The notes: generated from the letters alone by a model not told the origin. DNA of 33,833 bases from Aeromonas finlandensis (GCF_000764645.1 NZ_JRGK01000264.1:1-33833), one strand, 5' to 3'; counted from the stretch's first letter, positions 7,136 to 15,805 are shown. Program-made: numbers and translations.

Positions 7136-8776
7136 ATGAAAATAAAGTTATTAACTATTATATTGTCCGCCTCAGTATTAACTGCGTGCGGTGGTGAAGA
7201 TAATAAGTCTGGAACAACTGCAAACAGTGTCCCGGATAAAATCATCTCGTCCGTGCAGCCTACCCCTAAAACCACGCATTTTCCGGCCAAGTATAATCCT
7301 GCAGAAGTATGCAATGACCTGAAGCACCAGTGGGGGCCGGATTTAGCGGAGATAGCAAACCGGGTCAGCTGTGACTATTTCCCCTCGCAGCAATCAACAA
7401 GCGACACCCAACAACGCCAAACCCCCTCTCAAAAGAAATCTTTTAACATCTTCTACGTGCATTACAAGGCGACGGCTGAACGCCGCGGCACCATTTTTTT
7501 CAACCCGGGCGGCCCGGCTGATGCGACTCCGCGCATGCGTAATGCACTATTGATGCTCGATATCATCGATCCCGACATCCTGAAGCATTACGATGTGGTC
7601 ACATTTGACCCTCGAGGTACAGGCTACAGCGCCCTGGCGCACGAGTTGCGAACCTGCCTGCTGACAGATAAATCCACAGTGAAGCCCGCAATGAAACCCG
7701 CTGAAGTTGTGGCACTGCTGGACAAAGAGATCGCTGCAATGCCGGATCAGCCTGCAGATAACACAGCCAATAGCAATGAAAAAGCTATAAACAACTTTAT
7801 TTCAAAACAGTGTGGCAGCATATTTCAGAAATATGGATCAATGTTTGGTGCAAATACCATTGTTGAGGATATGGACAACCTGCGCCAATATCTGAAACTG
7901 GAAAAAATAACCCCATTCATGATCTCTTACGGTACCCGAGTGGCTGCTCTTTATGCTTATCGCCACCCGGAGCATGTTGCCGATATTATTATCGATTCGC
8001 CCGTATCCCCAGTCACTACCGATTACGTGTCCACATTAAAGATGGACGGCAACAACCACAGAGCAATCATCAACTGGCGCTTTGGCCACTCGGCATTGCA
8101 ACAAAGTGGGGTGATTAACAACAGCATTATGGATACCGGTTTATATACCGACAATGCTGGCAACAAGATAGATAAAAGCACATGGAACAATATTATCGCG
8201 GACAGTGTCGAAGACCCCCACCCGGATCAGGCGATCTTCTGGCAACAGGATGATGCAACCCAACTGCTGGCCAGGCTGGCCCATAATGCTGACGGTGGCT
8301 CGTCAGCAGCCGGGTTGATAAGCCGCCCCCTGTTTATGGCCATCACCTGCGCGGATAACTCTCGCCCCTACAGCTGGCAGGAGCTGGATTTGGCAGAGCC
8401 TGCATGGCAGGGAGCTGGCGCTGCGGCACGGGATAATTTCAATGTCTGCGCAGACTGGCCATACCCTCGCTCACCCATCCCGAGCGTGCAAGCCAACGAG
8501 ATCAAGCTGGCACCTGACTCGGTTGCACTGATATTGGGTGGTGAATTTGACAGCAAAACCCCCTTTTCGGGTGCGGAGGAGATGAGGAATGCCTTTGGTG
8601 CCTCCGCCAGACTGGTCAAGGTAGAACAGACCAGCCAGCATGGTCAGATCTATTATGCCAGCTGTGCAGACCAGAGCCTGAAGATCCTGCTGCTTGGCAA
8701 CAAGGCCACTCTTCCCGGTCAACAACACTGCCCAAGCAAGGATGACGAGGATGACGAGGATGATGCAACTCAATAA
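7136..8776 (+). CDS. Secreted lipoprotein alpha/beta hydrolase (TAP / S33 peptidase-like)
   Basis: This is a 546-residue alpha/beta-hydrolase fold protein resembling the tripeptidyl-aminopeptidase-like S33 group, which removes short peptides from N-termini. A signal peptide ends in a lipobox LTAC (Cys18), so the enzyme is membrane-anchored outside the cytoplasm. The oxyanion-region motif FFNPGGP lies near residues 121-127. The nucleophile Ser264 sits in MISYGTR, the likely acid Asp472 in GGEFDSKTP, and His502 in SQHGQ; the last two belong to the C-terminal TAP-like domain. The usual GxSxG elbow reads M-I-S-Y-G, with Met in place of the first Gly. The protein ends in a strongly acidic tail (DDEDDEDDATQ). 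AGGAG upstream supports the start, and a clear terminator follows. The substrate is unknown. Confidence 0.85.
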   Translation: MKIKLLTIILSASVLTACGGEDNKSGTTANSVPDKIISSVQPTPKTTHFPAKYNPAEVCNDLKHQWGPDLAEIANRVSCDYFPSQQSTSDTQQRQTPSQKKSFNIFYVHYKATAERRGTIFFNPGGPADATPRMRNALLMLDIIDPDILKHYDVVTFDPRGTGYSALAHELRTCLLTDKSTVKPAMKPAEVVALLDKEIAAMPDQPADNTANSNEKAINNFISKQCGSIFQKYGSMFGANTIVEDMDNLRQYLKLEKITPFMISYGTRVAALYAYRHPEHVADIIIDSPVSPVTTDYVSTLKMDGNNHRAIINWRFGHSALQQSGVINNSIMDTGLYTDNAGNKIDKSTWNNIIADSVEDPHPDQAIFWQQDDATQLLARLAHNADGGSSAAGLISRPLFMAITCADNSRPYSWQELDLAEPAWQGAGAAARDNFNVCADWPYPRSPIPSVQANEIKLAPDSVALILGGEFDSKTPFSGAEEMRNAFGASARLVKVEQTSQHGQIYYASCADQSLKILLLGNKATLPGQQHCPSKDDEDDEDDATQ

Positions 8777-8793
8777 GCAGCCAGACTGAACAA

Positions 8794-8818
8794 GAAGAGG
8801 CCATGTTGGCCTCTTTTT
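8794..8818 (+). terminator. Rho-independent terminator after the hydrolase gene
   Basis: AAGAGGCC-ATGTT-GGCCTCTT forms an 8-bp stem followed directly by a T-run and C (CTTTTTC). It lies about 20 bases past the stop codon. Confidence 0.85.
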
Positions 8819-8984
8819 CATTCACAAACGGCTCAGAAACACCAAGCCCCGCTGTGTTGACGAGGTCTGGCTTGCGACAGGTTGCTGTCAGTGTTGGCAA
8901 GAGATGCCTTCATTCAGGTGCGGTGGTAGCAAACCATGTACGCGACCACCATGAGGGGTTATCAGAGTGAATGGCGCAGACGTG

Positions 8985-9007
8985 CCTGCCGTCGGATAAG
9001 CGGCAGG
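8985..9007 (-). terminator. Weak hairpin just past the solute-binding protein gene
   Basis: CCTGCCG and CGGCAGG form a 7-bp perfect stem with a 9-nt loop, 11 bases beyond the stop codon. No T-tract follows on the minus strand, so it is only a candidate terminator or 3'-end stabiliser. Confidence 0.3.
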
Positions 9008-9017
9008 GCACCAAGGG

Positions 9018-10148
9018 TCAGTTATCCAGATCCCAGGGGCACTGCTTGACCAGCGCCCCCTTGCCGCTGGCGATGATCGCCTGCTGCACCATCCGCTTGT
9101 AGCGATTCTTGATATGAGCGGGCAGCGCGGGCACCAGCAGCCGCTCATCAAACTCCGGCAACGGGCGATCCGGCAGCACCGCTTGCTCCTGCGGGCTGAG
9201 GGGCGGCCGGGAGGCGGCATTGCTGGCCGAGACAGTGGGCATCCCCACCAACATGAGATTTTGCAACGGGACGCTCAGCATAAAGTCGATCAACAGGTAG
9301 GCGGCCCTGAGCCGCTCGGGGTCCTCCCCGACATGACGGGCAATGGAGAGGGAATCAAGGGCATAGATGGCCCCCTCCTGCACCATGGCGATCCGCCACT
9401 GCTGGTTGTTTTGCTTGTTGCACTCCACCAATTCAAATCCCCAAGTGGTGGCGAAGGTCTGCTGACGCAGATCCTCGCAACGATTGAGCTGATTGAACCA
9501 GAAGCCACGACTGGATTGCAGCCGCTGAGAGAGCTGCTCCGCCACCTCCTGCTGCAACTTCTTGTCGGCCAGCATCTCGCCGCTGGCAAACAGGGCGGGC
9601 GACTTGCCAAGGGAGAGCAGTACCGAAAAGAGCAGCGGCTCGAACTGGTCGCAGAATTCGGCAAACTGGCCCGGTGGCAACCCCTTCGCCAGCACCTTCC
9701 AACTGGTGGGCACCTGCGACACCTGTTTGCTGTCGTAGGCGAGGCTGAACATGGCGTAGGCAAAGGGCACCGAGTAGTTGCGCTCCCCCTGCTTGTCATA
9801 CTCGGTGTTCTTGAGGGCAGGTCTCACCTCGGCATAGTGATGCAGGCGGCTGAAATCGATGGGAAGCAGCAGTTTGAATAGCGGCTGGTGATGGGCCTTG
9901 TAGAAGTAGCTGGTCGGCATCACCACATCGGCGCTGCGGGTGCGCAAGGCGTGGTAGACGCTGTCAAAATCGGTCAGCAGCGGCTCGACCCGGCTGACCG
10001 TCGCATCCACCCCGTTGGCTTTGGCATAGTCGGCAAACAGCTGTTCATAACCCGCTGGCAAATAGCCCCATTCAAGCAATTTGAGCTGAACCGGAGCCGC
10101 CAGCGCCGGGGTCATCCCCAGCAACCAGCAGAGAGGCAGTAGACGCAT
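9018..10148 (-). CDS. Periplasmic solute-binding protein (PotD-like polyamine/ABC type)
   Basis: This 376-residue protein has a Sec signal peptide (MRLLPLCWLLGMTPALA, cleavage after ALA). The mature part resembles spermidine/putrescine-type binding proteins: LLEWGYLPAGYEQLFADYAK near the N-terminus, DVVMPTSYFYKAHHQPLFKLLLPIDFSRL, NYSVPFAYAMFSLAYD and EGAIYALDSLSIARHVGEDPERLRAAYLLIDFMLSV. These correspond to the two-lobed fold of family-1 extracellular binding proteins. No ABC permease or ATPase genes lie nearby, so it may be an orphan receptor or a sensor input. The ATG at 10148 is preceded by AGGAG; the frame is open for 64 codons upstream without a better start. It lies 56 nt downstream of the LysE-type gene on the same strand and may be part of an AraC-LysE-binding protein unit. 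Confidence 0.8.
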   Translation of the reverse strand: MRLLPLCWLLGMTPALAAPVQLKLLEWGYLPAGYEQLFADYAKANGVDATVSRVEPLLTDFDSVYHALRTRSADVVMPTSYFYKAHHQPLFKLLLPIDFSRLHHYAEVRPALKNTEYDKQGERNYSVPFAYAMFSLAYDSKQVSQVPTSWKVLAKGLPPGQFAEFCDQFEPLLFSVLLSLGKSPALFASGEMLADKKLQQEVAEQLSQRLQSSRGFWFNQLNRCEDLRQQTFATTWGFELVECNKQNNQQWRIAMVQEGAIYALDSLSIARHVGEDPERLRAAYLLIDFMLSVPLQNLMLVGMPTVSASNAASRPPLSPQEQAVLPDRPLPEFDERLLVPALPAHIKNRYKRMVQQAIIASGKGALVKQCPWDLDN

Positions 10149-10204
10149 GGCCTGGCACTCCTGATTGGTATACCTTGCTGGAGTATGGCTCATGCGCCAA
10201 CTTA

Positions 10205-10840
10205 TCATGCCAACATCTCGCCCCCCATGCTCACCAGAATGGAGAGGCTGACCACCGCAAACAGCACGCCGGTGACCAGATTGAGTGGTCGTTGCACCCG
10301 TTGCAGCAGCCGTTGGGCGCGATCGGTAGAGAGGCTCCACGCCAGCAGCCCGAACCAGCAGAGGGAGATGATGAAGAGCTCGCCCACCAGCAGGCTGCGG
10401 GTCACCCCATCCACCTCTGGCGTCACCATGGCCGCCAGCAGTCCAATAAAGAACACCAGCGCCTTGGGATTGAGCAGGTTGGTGGCGAGGCCAGTGCGCA
10501 CACCCCTGCCCCAGCCGTGCAGCTCATTGGCGGCGCTGGCCATGACGGTGCTGCTCGGTTGGCGAGCCGCCATCAAGGCACCCCACCCCAACCAGCCCAG
10601 ATAGAGGGCGCCGCAGCACTTGATCACCATAAACAGCAGCGGGTGGCTGGCGATCAGCATGCTGATGCCGGTCAGGCTGAGGGTGGCGTGCACCATGATC
10701 GCCAGCGAGATGCCCAGCGCCGCGCCAAGGGCGGTCGGCCGGTGCAGGCTGGTACGCAGGATCAGGGCAAAATCGGGGCCGGGGCTGGCCAATGCAATCA
10801 GGTGCATCAGGCCAAGGGTAACGAACAGACTGGTCAGCAT
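10205..10840 (-). CDS. LysE/RhtB family amino-acid exporter
   Basis: This is a 211-residue inner-membrane protein with about six hydrophobic segments. It carries the LysE/RhtB signature near the N-terminus: LMHLIALASPGPDFALILRTSL, with the conserved SPGPDF. A second family feature is GLATNLLNPKALVFFIGLLAA in the middle, containing NPKA. Members export amino acids such as homoserine, threonine, lysine or arginine by proton exchange; the substrate here cannot be told. The chosen ATG begins the first membrane helix and has a weak GAGAG upstream. It follows the AraC-type regulator gene by 40 nt on the same strand, so the regulator probably controls its own operon including this exporter. Confidence 0.9.
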   Translation of the reverse strand: MLTSLFVTLGLMHLIALASPGPDFALILRTSLHRPTALGAALGISLAIMVHATLSLTGISMLIASHPLLFMVIKCCGALYLGWLGWGALMAARQPSSTVMASAANELHGWGRGVRTGLATNLLNPKALVFFIGLLAAMVTPEVDGVTRSLLVGELFIISLCWFGLLAWSLSTDRAQRLLQRVQRPLNLVTGVLFAVVSLSILVSMGGEMLA

Positions 10841-10880
10841 AACAACTCTCGCTTTAACGACGGAGAGCCAGCATGGCGGA

Positions 10881-11702
10881 TCAGCGGGGAGCGCGGCTTG
10901 TAAAAGATTGCATCTGGGCACGAAATTCGGCGGGCGTCAGACCGAATGCCTGCCGAAAGCCGTGGTGGAAGTGACTCTGATCGAAGAAACCGACCGCCAG
11001 CGCCACCTCGCTCACCGCCATCCCGCTCGCCAGCAGCCGCTTGCCCTGCTCCAGCCGCAGCCGTTTCAGCCAGGCGTAGGGGGTCATGCCGCTGCGCTTC
11101 TTGAACTGGCGCAGGAAGGCGAAACGGTCGAGCCCGAGCAGCCCCGCCAGCTCTTCCAGCGAGTGGGGCTCGTCGAGGGCGGCCATCAGGTAGTCGCGCA
11201 GGAATCGCAACTGGGGATCGGCCAGCTGGTGCACCTCGGGGGCCAACTGCAGCAGCTCCCCCAGCAGGGCGAGCAGCTGGCTCTCGATCAGCAGACCATC
11301 AGCCTGCGGATTGTCGAGGTAGCTGTGCAGCTGGGCAAAGCCCTGATAGAGGTCGGGGCGGCTCTGCAATCCCTTGTCGAAAAAGGGTTCCGGCTGCTCC
11401 GGCAGCCAGATGGCCAACTGCTGCGGATCGATGGCAAAGACCCGCACCTCGTACCCTTCCGGCAGCAGGCTGAGGCCATCGTGCACCTCGTCCGGGTTGA
11501 CGGTAGAGAGCACCCCGCGCACCAGATGGTGGCTGTTCCCCTTGTGGATGAACTTCTGGCCCCCCCGCTGCACCAGCCCGATATGGTAGTCGAGATGGAC
11601 ATGGCGGCCGTAGCTGAACGCCCGGTGATGGGAGTGTGACAGCTCGACCCCCGGCAGGAGCGGAGATTGCCAGTAGCGGATAAGGGAATCAGTGGTACTC
11701 AT
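10881..11702 (-). CDS. AraC-family transcriptional regulator
   Basis: This is a 273-residue regulator. The N-terminal half is a cupin-like AraC-binding domain (about residues 20-120, including HVHLDYHIGLVQRGG and STVNPDEVHDG). The C-terminal 100 residues hold the two helix-turn-helix motifs: SLEELAGLLGLDRFAFLRQFKKRSGMTPYAWLKRLRLEQGKRLL, then VSEVALAVGFFDQSHFHHGFRQAFGLTPAEFR, an almost textbook AraC signature. The layout of sensor domain plus DNA-binding domain followed by a LysE-type exporter gene is common, with the regulator sensing the exported amino acid or a related compound. No good ribosome-binding site precedes the ATG; the start rests on length and the domain boundary. Confidence 0.92.
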   Translation of the reverse strand: MSTTDSLIRYWQSPLLPGVELSHSHHRAFSYGRHVHLDYHIGLVQRGGQKFIHKGNSHHLVRGVLSTVNPDEVHDGLSLLPEGYEVRVFAIDPQQLAIWLPEQPEPFFDKGLQSRPDLYQGFAQLHSYLDNPQADGLLIESQLLALLGELLQLAPEVHQLADPQLRFLRDYLMAALDEPHSLEELAGLLGLDRFAFLRQFKKRSGMTPYAWLKRLRLEQGKRLLASGMAVSEVALAVGFFDQSHFHHGFRQAFGLTPAEFRAQMQSFTSRAPR

Positions 11703-11762
11703 GGGCTATAGATACACCAGAAGCGGGCCTTGGACTTGTAGATTATTGCACGCAACCCCCTC

Positions 11763-12542
11763 TCAACGCCCCCACAGCCGTGGCGCCGGCTCCACCAATG
11801 ACGCGAGCGGCACCCGTTCGACCACCTGCTGCATGCGCTGCGCCAGCTCGGGGTTGGCATCCCCCAGCGACTTGTTCAGCACGATATGCACCTGCAGCGG
11901 GGTGACCGGCAGATAGATCAGACGGGTCGCAGCAGAGAGCCGGGCGCGAAAATGGTTGGCGGAAATATCGTTGGAGAAGAGCGCGGCATCAATCCGCCCG
12001 CGCAGCAGCTTCTGCATGTTGCCATTCTCCCAATTCATCTGGGAGAGGGCGTCAATATGGATCTGCGGATGTTGCAACAGCGGCGGCACGATCGCCTGAC
12101 TCGACCAGCCGATGGAGGTGCCGTAGAGATCTTCCTGCCGCTCAACCGAGCGCAGTCGCGATGGCACCAGCACCACCAGCACTGGCCGCAACAGCAAAAG
12201 ATGAGGGTCGACATAGTGGAAATGGCGGGCCCGCTCCGGACTGTAGCTCAGCAGCGGGGTCAGATCGCACTCGCCACTCTCGAGGTTGCTGAGCAGCCGC
12301 GCCACATTGAGCCCCTGCCACTCGATGGTGCGCCCGATCACGGGTTCGATATGGCGGCGAAAGTAGTCGATCACCGGCCCGGAGGCCTGGCCCTGTTGAT
12401 CGACAGTGACCAGCGGCGCCAGCTGGAAGACACACCCATGTAGTGGTGCCTTGATCGCGGCAGGTTGGCTGATGGCCTGAAAAGGGAGAAGAAGTACCAA
12501 TAGCAGTAATAACAAACACATACCCGAACGAGAGATGCCCAT
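11763..12542 (-). CDS. Periplasmic solute-binding protein, family-3 type
   Basis: This 259-residue protein has a hydrophobic signal (MCLLLLLLVLLLPFQAIS) and a mature domain resembling SBP_bac_3 amino-acid-binding proteins. Matching segments are FQLAPLVTVDQQGQASGPVIDYFRRHIEPVIGRTIEWQGLNVARLLSNLESGECDLTPLLSYSPERARHFHYVDP, corresponding to the first lobe and hinge, and MQKLLRGRIDAALFSN, the typical second-lobe strand. Many Aeromonas and Vibrio orphan proteins of this kind lack transport partners, as here. The ATG at 12542 is one of two plausible starts (the other is Met at residue 8 of this frame); neither has a strong ribosome-binding site. The upstream part of the open frame, to 12734, overlaps the neighbouring promoter and is not called. 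Confidence 0.8.
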   Translation of the reverse strand: MGISRSGMCLLLLLLVLLLPFQAISQPAAIKAPLHGCVFQLAPLVTVDQQGQASGPVIDYFRRHIEPVIGRTIEWQGLNVARLLSNLESGECDLTPLLSYSPERARHFHYVDPHLLLLRPVLVVLVPSRLRSVERQEDLYGTSIGWSSQAIVPPLLQHPQIHIDALSQMNWENGNMQKLLRGRIDAALFSNDISANHFRARLSAATRLIYLPVTPLQVHIVLNKSLGDANPELAQRMQQVVERVPLASLVEPAPRLWGR

Positions 12543-12696
12543 AAGTGCCGACCCGATGCCCTGATAGCCATCAGCATGGCACAAGGAAAAGGGGCGGGCT
12601 ATCTCACCCCATGTAATGGCGACCCCTTGCGCCTCCGCTGGCAGCCGGATATCACCAACAGGTTTTATTGTGCCAAAAGTCAATAATCTCTTTGTT

Positions 12697-12726
12697 TTGA
12701 TAGGTTTTTTATCCTTGGGATATAGT
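12697..12726 (+). promoter_or_regulatory. Predicted sigma-70 promoter of the SH3-like gene
   Basis: TTGATA (12697-12702) and TATAGT (12721-12726) are separated by 18 bases in an AT-rich stretch, 55 bases before the start codon at 12782. Each hexamer has two mismatches or fewer to consensus. Confidence 0.5.
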
Positions 12727-12781
12727 GACGGCACGATTCATCAACACGGCCGGTTATCAAAGCCGCCGGGCAGGTAAATTC

Positions 12782-13321
12782 ATGAGACTGTTATTGGTAT
12801 TGTTGTCACTGTTCGCCGCAGCCGTCAGCGCCAAACCTGCACTGACCCTCCCCTATTACGACTGGGACCGCTGCCCGTTTGAAGGCTGTACCTATCAGGA
12901 GTGGACGACCAAACAGGAAGTGCTCGCCAGGGCTGAGCCCTCCCCCACAGCCAAAGTGTTGTTCCGGGTGCCGCGTAACCAGAAGGTACAGGGGTTGACT
13001 GGCGTGGTAATTACCGAGAAAGCGGGGACTGTCACCGTACTGAAACCGGTCAAGCTCGGCTACAACGAACGGGGTGAGGGACCACTCCTCAATATGAAGA
13101 CGGGTGAACGACTTGATACGCTGGGCTCTATTGGCGAAGGCGCCATGCTGTTCTGGTATCAGGGGAATTTTTACACTCTGGACTATGACGACGAGGGCAC
13201 CGAAATCAGATATGGCCAGAACCCAAAAAACCAGTGGTGGGTAAAAATACGGGACAACAATGGGCGTGAAGGCTGGGTTGCCGAAGCCAATAACTTCGCC
13301 CATATGGATCGTTTCGAATAG
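12782..13321 (+). CDS. Secreted protein with SH3-like domain
   Basis: This is a 179-residue exported protein. Residues 1-17 form a Sec signal (MRLLLVLLSLFAAAVSA) with an AxA-like site before KPA. The mature N-terminus contains two cysteines (DRCPFEGCTYQEW), which probably form a disulfide. The middle, KQEVLARAEPSPTAKVLFRVPRNQKVQGLTGVV, resembles the start of a bacterial SH3 domain. The end, WWVKIRDNNGREGWVAEANNF, matches the closing strand of such domains. Function is unknown; cell-wall or inhibitor roles are possible. The ATG at 12782 is supported by the signal peptide and an upstream AGGT. It is divergent from the family-3 binding protein gene and convergent with the core cluster. Confidence 0.8.
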   Translation: MRLLLVLLSLFAAAVSAKPALTLPYYDWDRCPFEGCTYQEWTTKQEVLARAEPSPTAKVLFRVPRNQKVQGLTGVVITEKAGTVTVLKPVKLGYNERGEGPLLNMKTGERLDTLGSIGEGAMLFWYQGNFYTLDYDDEGTEIRYGQNPKNQWWVKIRDNNGREGWVAEANNFAHMDRFE

Positions 13322-13331
13322 TGACCGATAA

Positions 13332-13359
13332 CCTGCTCCCCCAAGATCAGGGGAGCAGG
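13332..13359. terminator. Hairpin between convergent SH3-like gene and core cluster
   Basis: A 10-bp perfect stem (CCTGCTCCCC with GGGGAGCAGG) has an 8-nt loop and lies in the 51-nt gap between convergent genes. T-tracts on both sides are weak. It probably serves as a shared terminator, including for the long lipopolysaccharide core operon. Confidence 0.6.
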
Positions 13360-13372
13360 CTGTTGATGAGAG

Positions 13373-14692
13373 TTACTGCCCGGGTTGCAGCTTCATCTCT
13401 TGCAGATACTCCTGCACCTGCAGCTTGTAGTCCGCCTGATAGGAGAACTTGGTGCTGTCACTCGCCGCAATCAGGTTGACCGCCGTACAGAACAGCGTGG
13501 CCGCCAGCAGCCCCTTGCCAACCCACTGCGGATAACGGCGACTCCAGCGCACCAGCAGCAACAGGATCGGGAACAGGGCATAGGGGAAAATCAGCATCAG
13601 GTGCCAGTAGTTGAAGATGATCGGCGAGAGCGCCGCACTCACCAGCACCGCCAGCACTGCCGCCAGTGCATAGAGGCCGAGCCAGCTCTCGCCATCCACT
13701 GGCGCACGATCACTGCGCAGCAGACGCGGTTTGAGTTCACGCCATAGCTGCCAGTTGGCCTTGGCTGCCAGCAGCACAGTCGCCGAGCCCACCCCGTAGA
13801 TCACCACCCGCCACAGCCAGACTGCCGCCAACTGCAGATACTCATGACCCGCCAGCCAGATGAACTGGGTGTCGTTGACCAGCTTGCTCGCAAACAACCA
13901 GGAGCCGTAGCGCAGCCAGTAGAGCACTGATTTCAGCACCGGATAGACATGCACCAGCCCCCAGCCGATGTAACGTTGACGCGCCTCAGGATCGACGTTC
14001 TGGGTGATGTGGCTGTTGCTCATCACTTCCATGGCGTAAGGGATCAGGGATGCACCGATCAACAGAGCAGCCACCACCACCCCGCTCCAGCTCACCTTGA
14101 GAATGCGGCGCCAGAACAGATAGGTGGACATTACCGCCAGCAGCGGCCAGGAGTAGTGCAACTGCATCGCCATGCCGATAGCCAGCAGGTGAACAATCAT
14201 GTGCCAGAAGGAGGCCCGCTCACGCATATGCCAGGCCGACCAGCAGTGCATGGCCGAGAAGAGGAACAGATAGGAGGGGTTGTAGAGCAGGCTTTCGTAC
14301 TGGAACCAGGGGTTGAGCCAGCAGAGCACCAGAAACAGCAGGCGCACCCTGTCATCAAACACCTGGCGGATCACCGCATCAAACAGCAGGAACCCGACCA
14401 GCCGCATCGCCAGCAGCAGCAGCATGGGTGCATAGGGAGAGTCCCACAGCAACAGCGGCCCACCGATCAGCCAGGCCGACAAGCTGCCCGGCACATTGCC
14501 CACCGCACTCGCCGCATTGCCATAACTGAGCCAGACCCCCTCATAAGCCCCCAGGTAACCCTTGTAGAGCATCTGGGTCTGGTCGCCAGTGAGGAGTTGC
14601 AACTGGAAGAAAATCAGGGAGATCAGCAGCCCCCCGCCAAGGCCCAGATAAAACAAGCCGTTGGCTCCGCTCCTCTTTTGTAATTCGTTCAA
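13373..14692 (-). CDS. Multi-pass membrane protein, GT-C glycosyltransferase-like
   Basis: This 439-residue integral membrane protein has roughly ten or more hydrophobic segments. The early extracytoplasmic loop carries an acidic residue (Asp37 in LLTGDQTQMLYKG), and the topology resembles GT-C enzymes such as ArnT or PMT family transferases that use lipid-linked sugars. That resemblance is structural inference; no diagnostic motif fixes the family. The start appears to be TTG at 14692: AGGAG lies nine bases upstream, and no in-frame ATG occurs until well inside the protein. It is the last gene of the lipopolysaccharide core cluster, 15 nt after a GT9 gene, so a role in late core or lipid modification in the periplasm is plausible. 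Confidence 0.75.
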   Translation of the reverse strand: MNELQKRSGANGLFYLGLGGGLLISLIFFQLQLLTGDQTQMLYKGYLGAYEGVWLSYGNAASAVGNVPGSLSAWLIGGPLLLWDSPYAPMLLLLAMRLVGFLLFDAVIRQVFDDRVRLLFLVLCWLNPWFQYESLLYNPSYLFLFSAMHCWSAWHMRERASFWHMIVHLLAIGMAMQLHYSWPLLAVMSTYLFWRRILKVSWSGVVVAALLIGASLIPYAMEVMSNSHITQNVDPEARQRYIGWGLVHVYPVLKSVLYWLRYGSWLFASKLVNDTQFIWLAGHEYLQLAAVWLWRVVIYGVGSATVLLAAKANWQLWRELKPRLLRSDRAPVDGESWLGLYALAAVLAVLVSAALSPIIFNYWHLMLIFPYALFPILLLLVRWSRRYPQWVGKGLLAATLFCTAVNLIAASDSTKFSYQADYKLQVQEYLQEMKLQPGQ

Positions 14693-14707
14693 TCCCTGTG
14701 GCTCCTG

Positions 14708-15805
14708 TTATGTAGGGTTCTTGTTATTGATCGAGGCAATCCATCTGGAGAAGGTCTGCTCGAACTCGTTCATATCCAGCGAATTGATATCCTGACTGGT
14801 CAGCGATTTGGAAAACAGCGTCATCGCATCACGGGTATTGGGGTGCCACTCAGCGTAGTTTTCACCTCCCCCGCCCAGATCCGGGTTATAGAGCCCCAGG
14901 ATCGGCAAGTTCAGTCCTGCCGCAATATGTACGGTGGCGGTATCGACCGACACCAGACCAACCGAGTGACGCAACTGGGTAAAGAGCCCGCCGAGCGATG
15001 GTGCCTCTGGCGACAGCAGGATCCGTGCTGGCTCGCTGGCTTTATCGCGCAATGTGGCGACCTCCTGCTCCATCCCTGGCGGGAAAAGCAGGCAGAGGGT
15101 TTGCTGGCAATGGGCCAGCATCAGCTCCAGCATGCGGGCAATCATCTCCGGTCGCAGACGGCGGGCGCCACCGCTGCCATACGGGTTAAACGCGATCACC
15201 TGTTGCGCGGCAGGCCACCATGCTGCCAGATTTTGCTCCCACTCGGGACTATGGGGGATCACATATCGGGTATCGGGATCGCGAATCCCCATGCTGTCCA
15301 GCAGCGCCGCGAACTTGTCGGCAAAGTGGCGTCCGGCCGTGCGTTCGCCAAGCTTGATATCAATGGAAGCCAGCGCATCATCCATGCCCGCAATGTGGCA
15401 GGCATCGACCTGATTCAAAAAGTAGATATCTTTCATCTTCAGCGACTTGCCAAGATGGACCAGATATCCGACCCGCCCCAGAGAGTGCGCCAGCGCTTTC
15501 AGCTCGCCATAAGCCGGACGCTTGGGTACCTCGATGACTCGATCTGCTCCCAGATGATCGCGAAATAGCGGGGCCATGGCATGAGTCGTCACGACCCACA
15601 CTTCCCGCTCTGGCTGGGCCCGGCGGATTTCCCGTGCAACCCAGGAGGAGACGATGGCATCACCCAGCTTGGCATCCCAACGAAGCAGCACCACCTTGCC
15701 ACAGCCATCGTCAGCCGGACGACTGCGCGCCCGGTCAAACAACCAGCGGCCCAACCGGCGACGCAATACATCGCGCGCCAGTTGCAGCTCATTAATCAGT
15801 CCCAT
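14708..15805 (-). CDS. GT9 heptosyltransferase-family protein (first of two adjacent genes)
   Basis: This is a 365-residue protein of the GT9 / ADP-heptose:LPS heptosyltransferase family. The N-terminal motif LLRWDAKLGDAIVSSW carries the conserved G-D. The C-terminal nucleotide-sugar motif reads VSVDTATVHIAAGLNLPILGLY. NPYGSGGARRLRPEMIARML resembles the central acceptor/donor hinge. These cytoplasmic or membrane-associated enzymes add heptose (or occasionally other sugars) to the inner core. waaC and waaF of Aeromonas are reported to lie in other loci, so this is more likely an outer-core or additional heptosyltransferase. The ATG at 15805 has GAGG upstream; the frame extends 20 codons further, overlapping the preceding gene's end. 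It lies 28 nt after the other GT9 gene. Confidence 0.85.
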   Translation of the reverse strand: MGLINELQLARDVLRRRLGRWLFDRARSRPADDGCGKVVLLRWDAKLGDAIVSSWVAREIRRAQPEREVWVVTTHAMAPLFRDHLGADRVIEVPKRPAYGELKALAHSLGRVGYLVHLGKSLKMKDIYFLNQVDACHIAGMDDALASIDIKLGERTAGRHFADKFAALLDSMGIRDPDTRYVIPHSPEWEQNLAAWWPAAQQVIAFNPYGSGGARRLRPEMIARMLELMLAHCQQTLCLLFPPGMEQEVATLRDKASEPARILLSPEAPSLGGLFTQLRHSVGLVSVDTATVHIAAGLNLPILGLYNPDLGGGGENYAEWHPNTRDAMTLFSKSLTSQDINSLDMNEFEQTFSRWIASINNKNPT

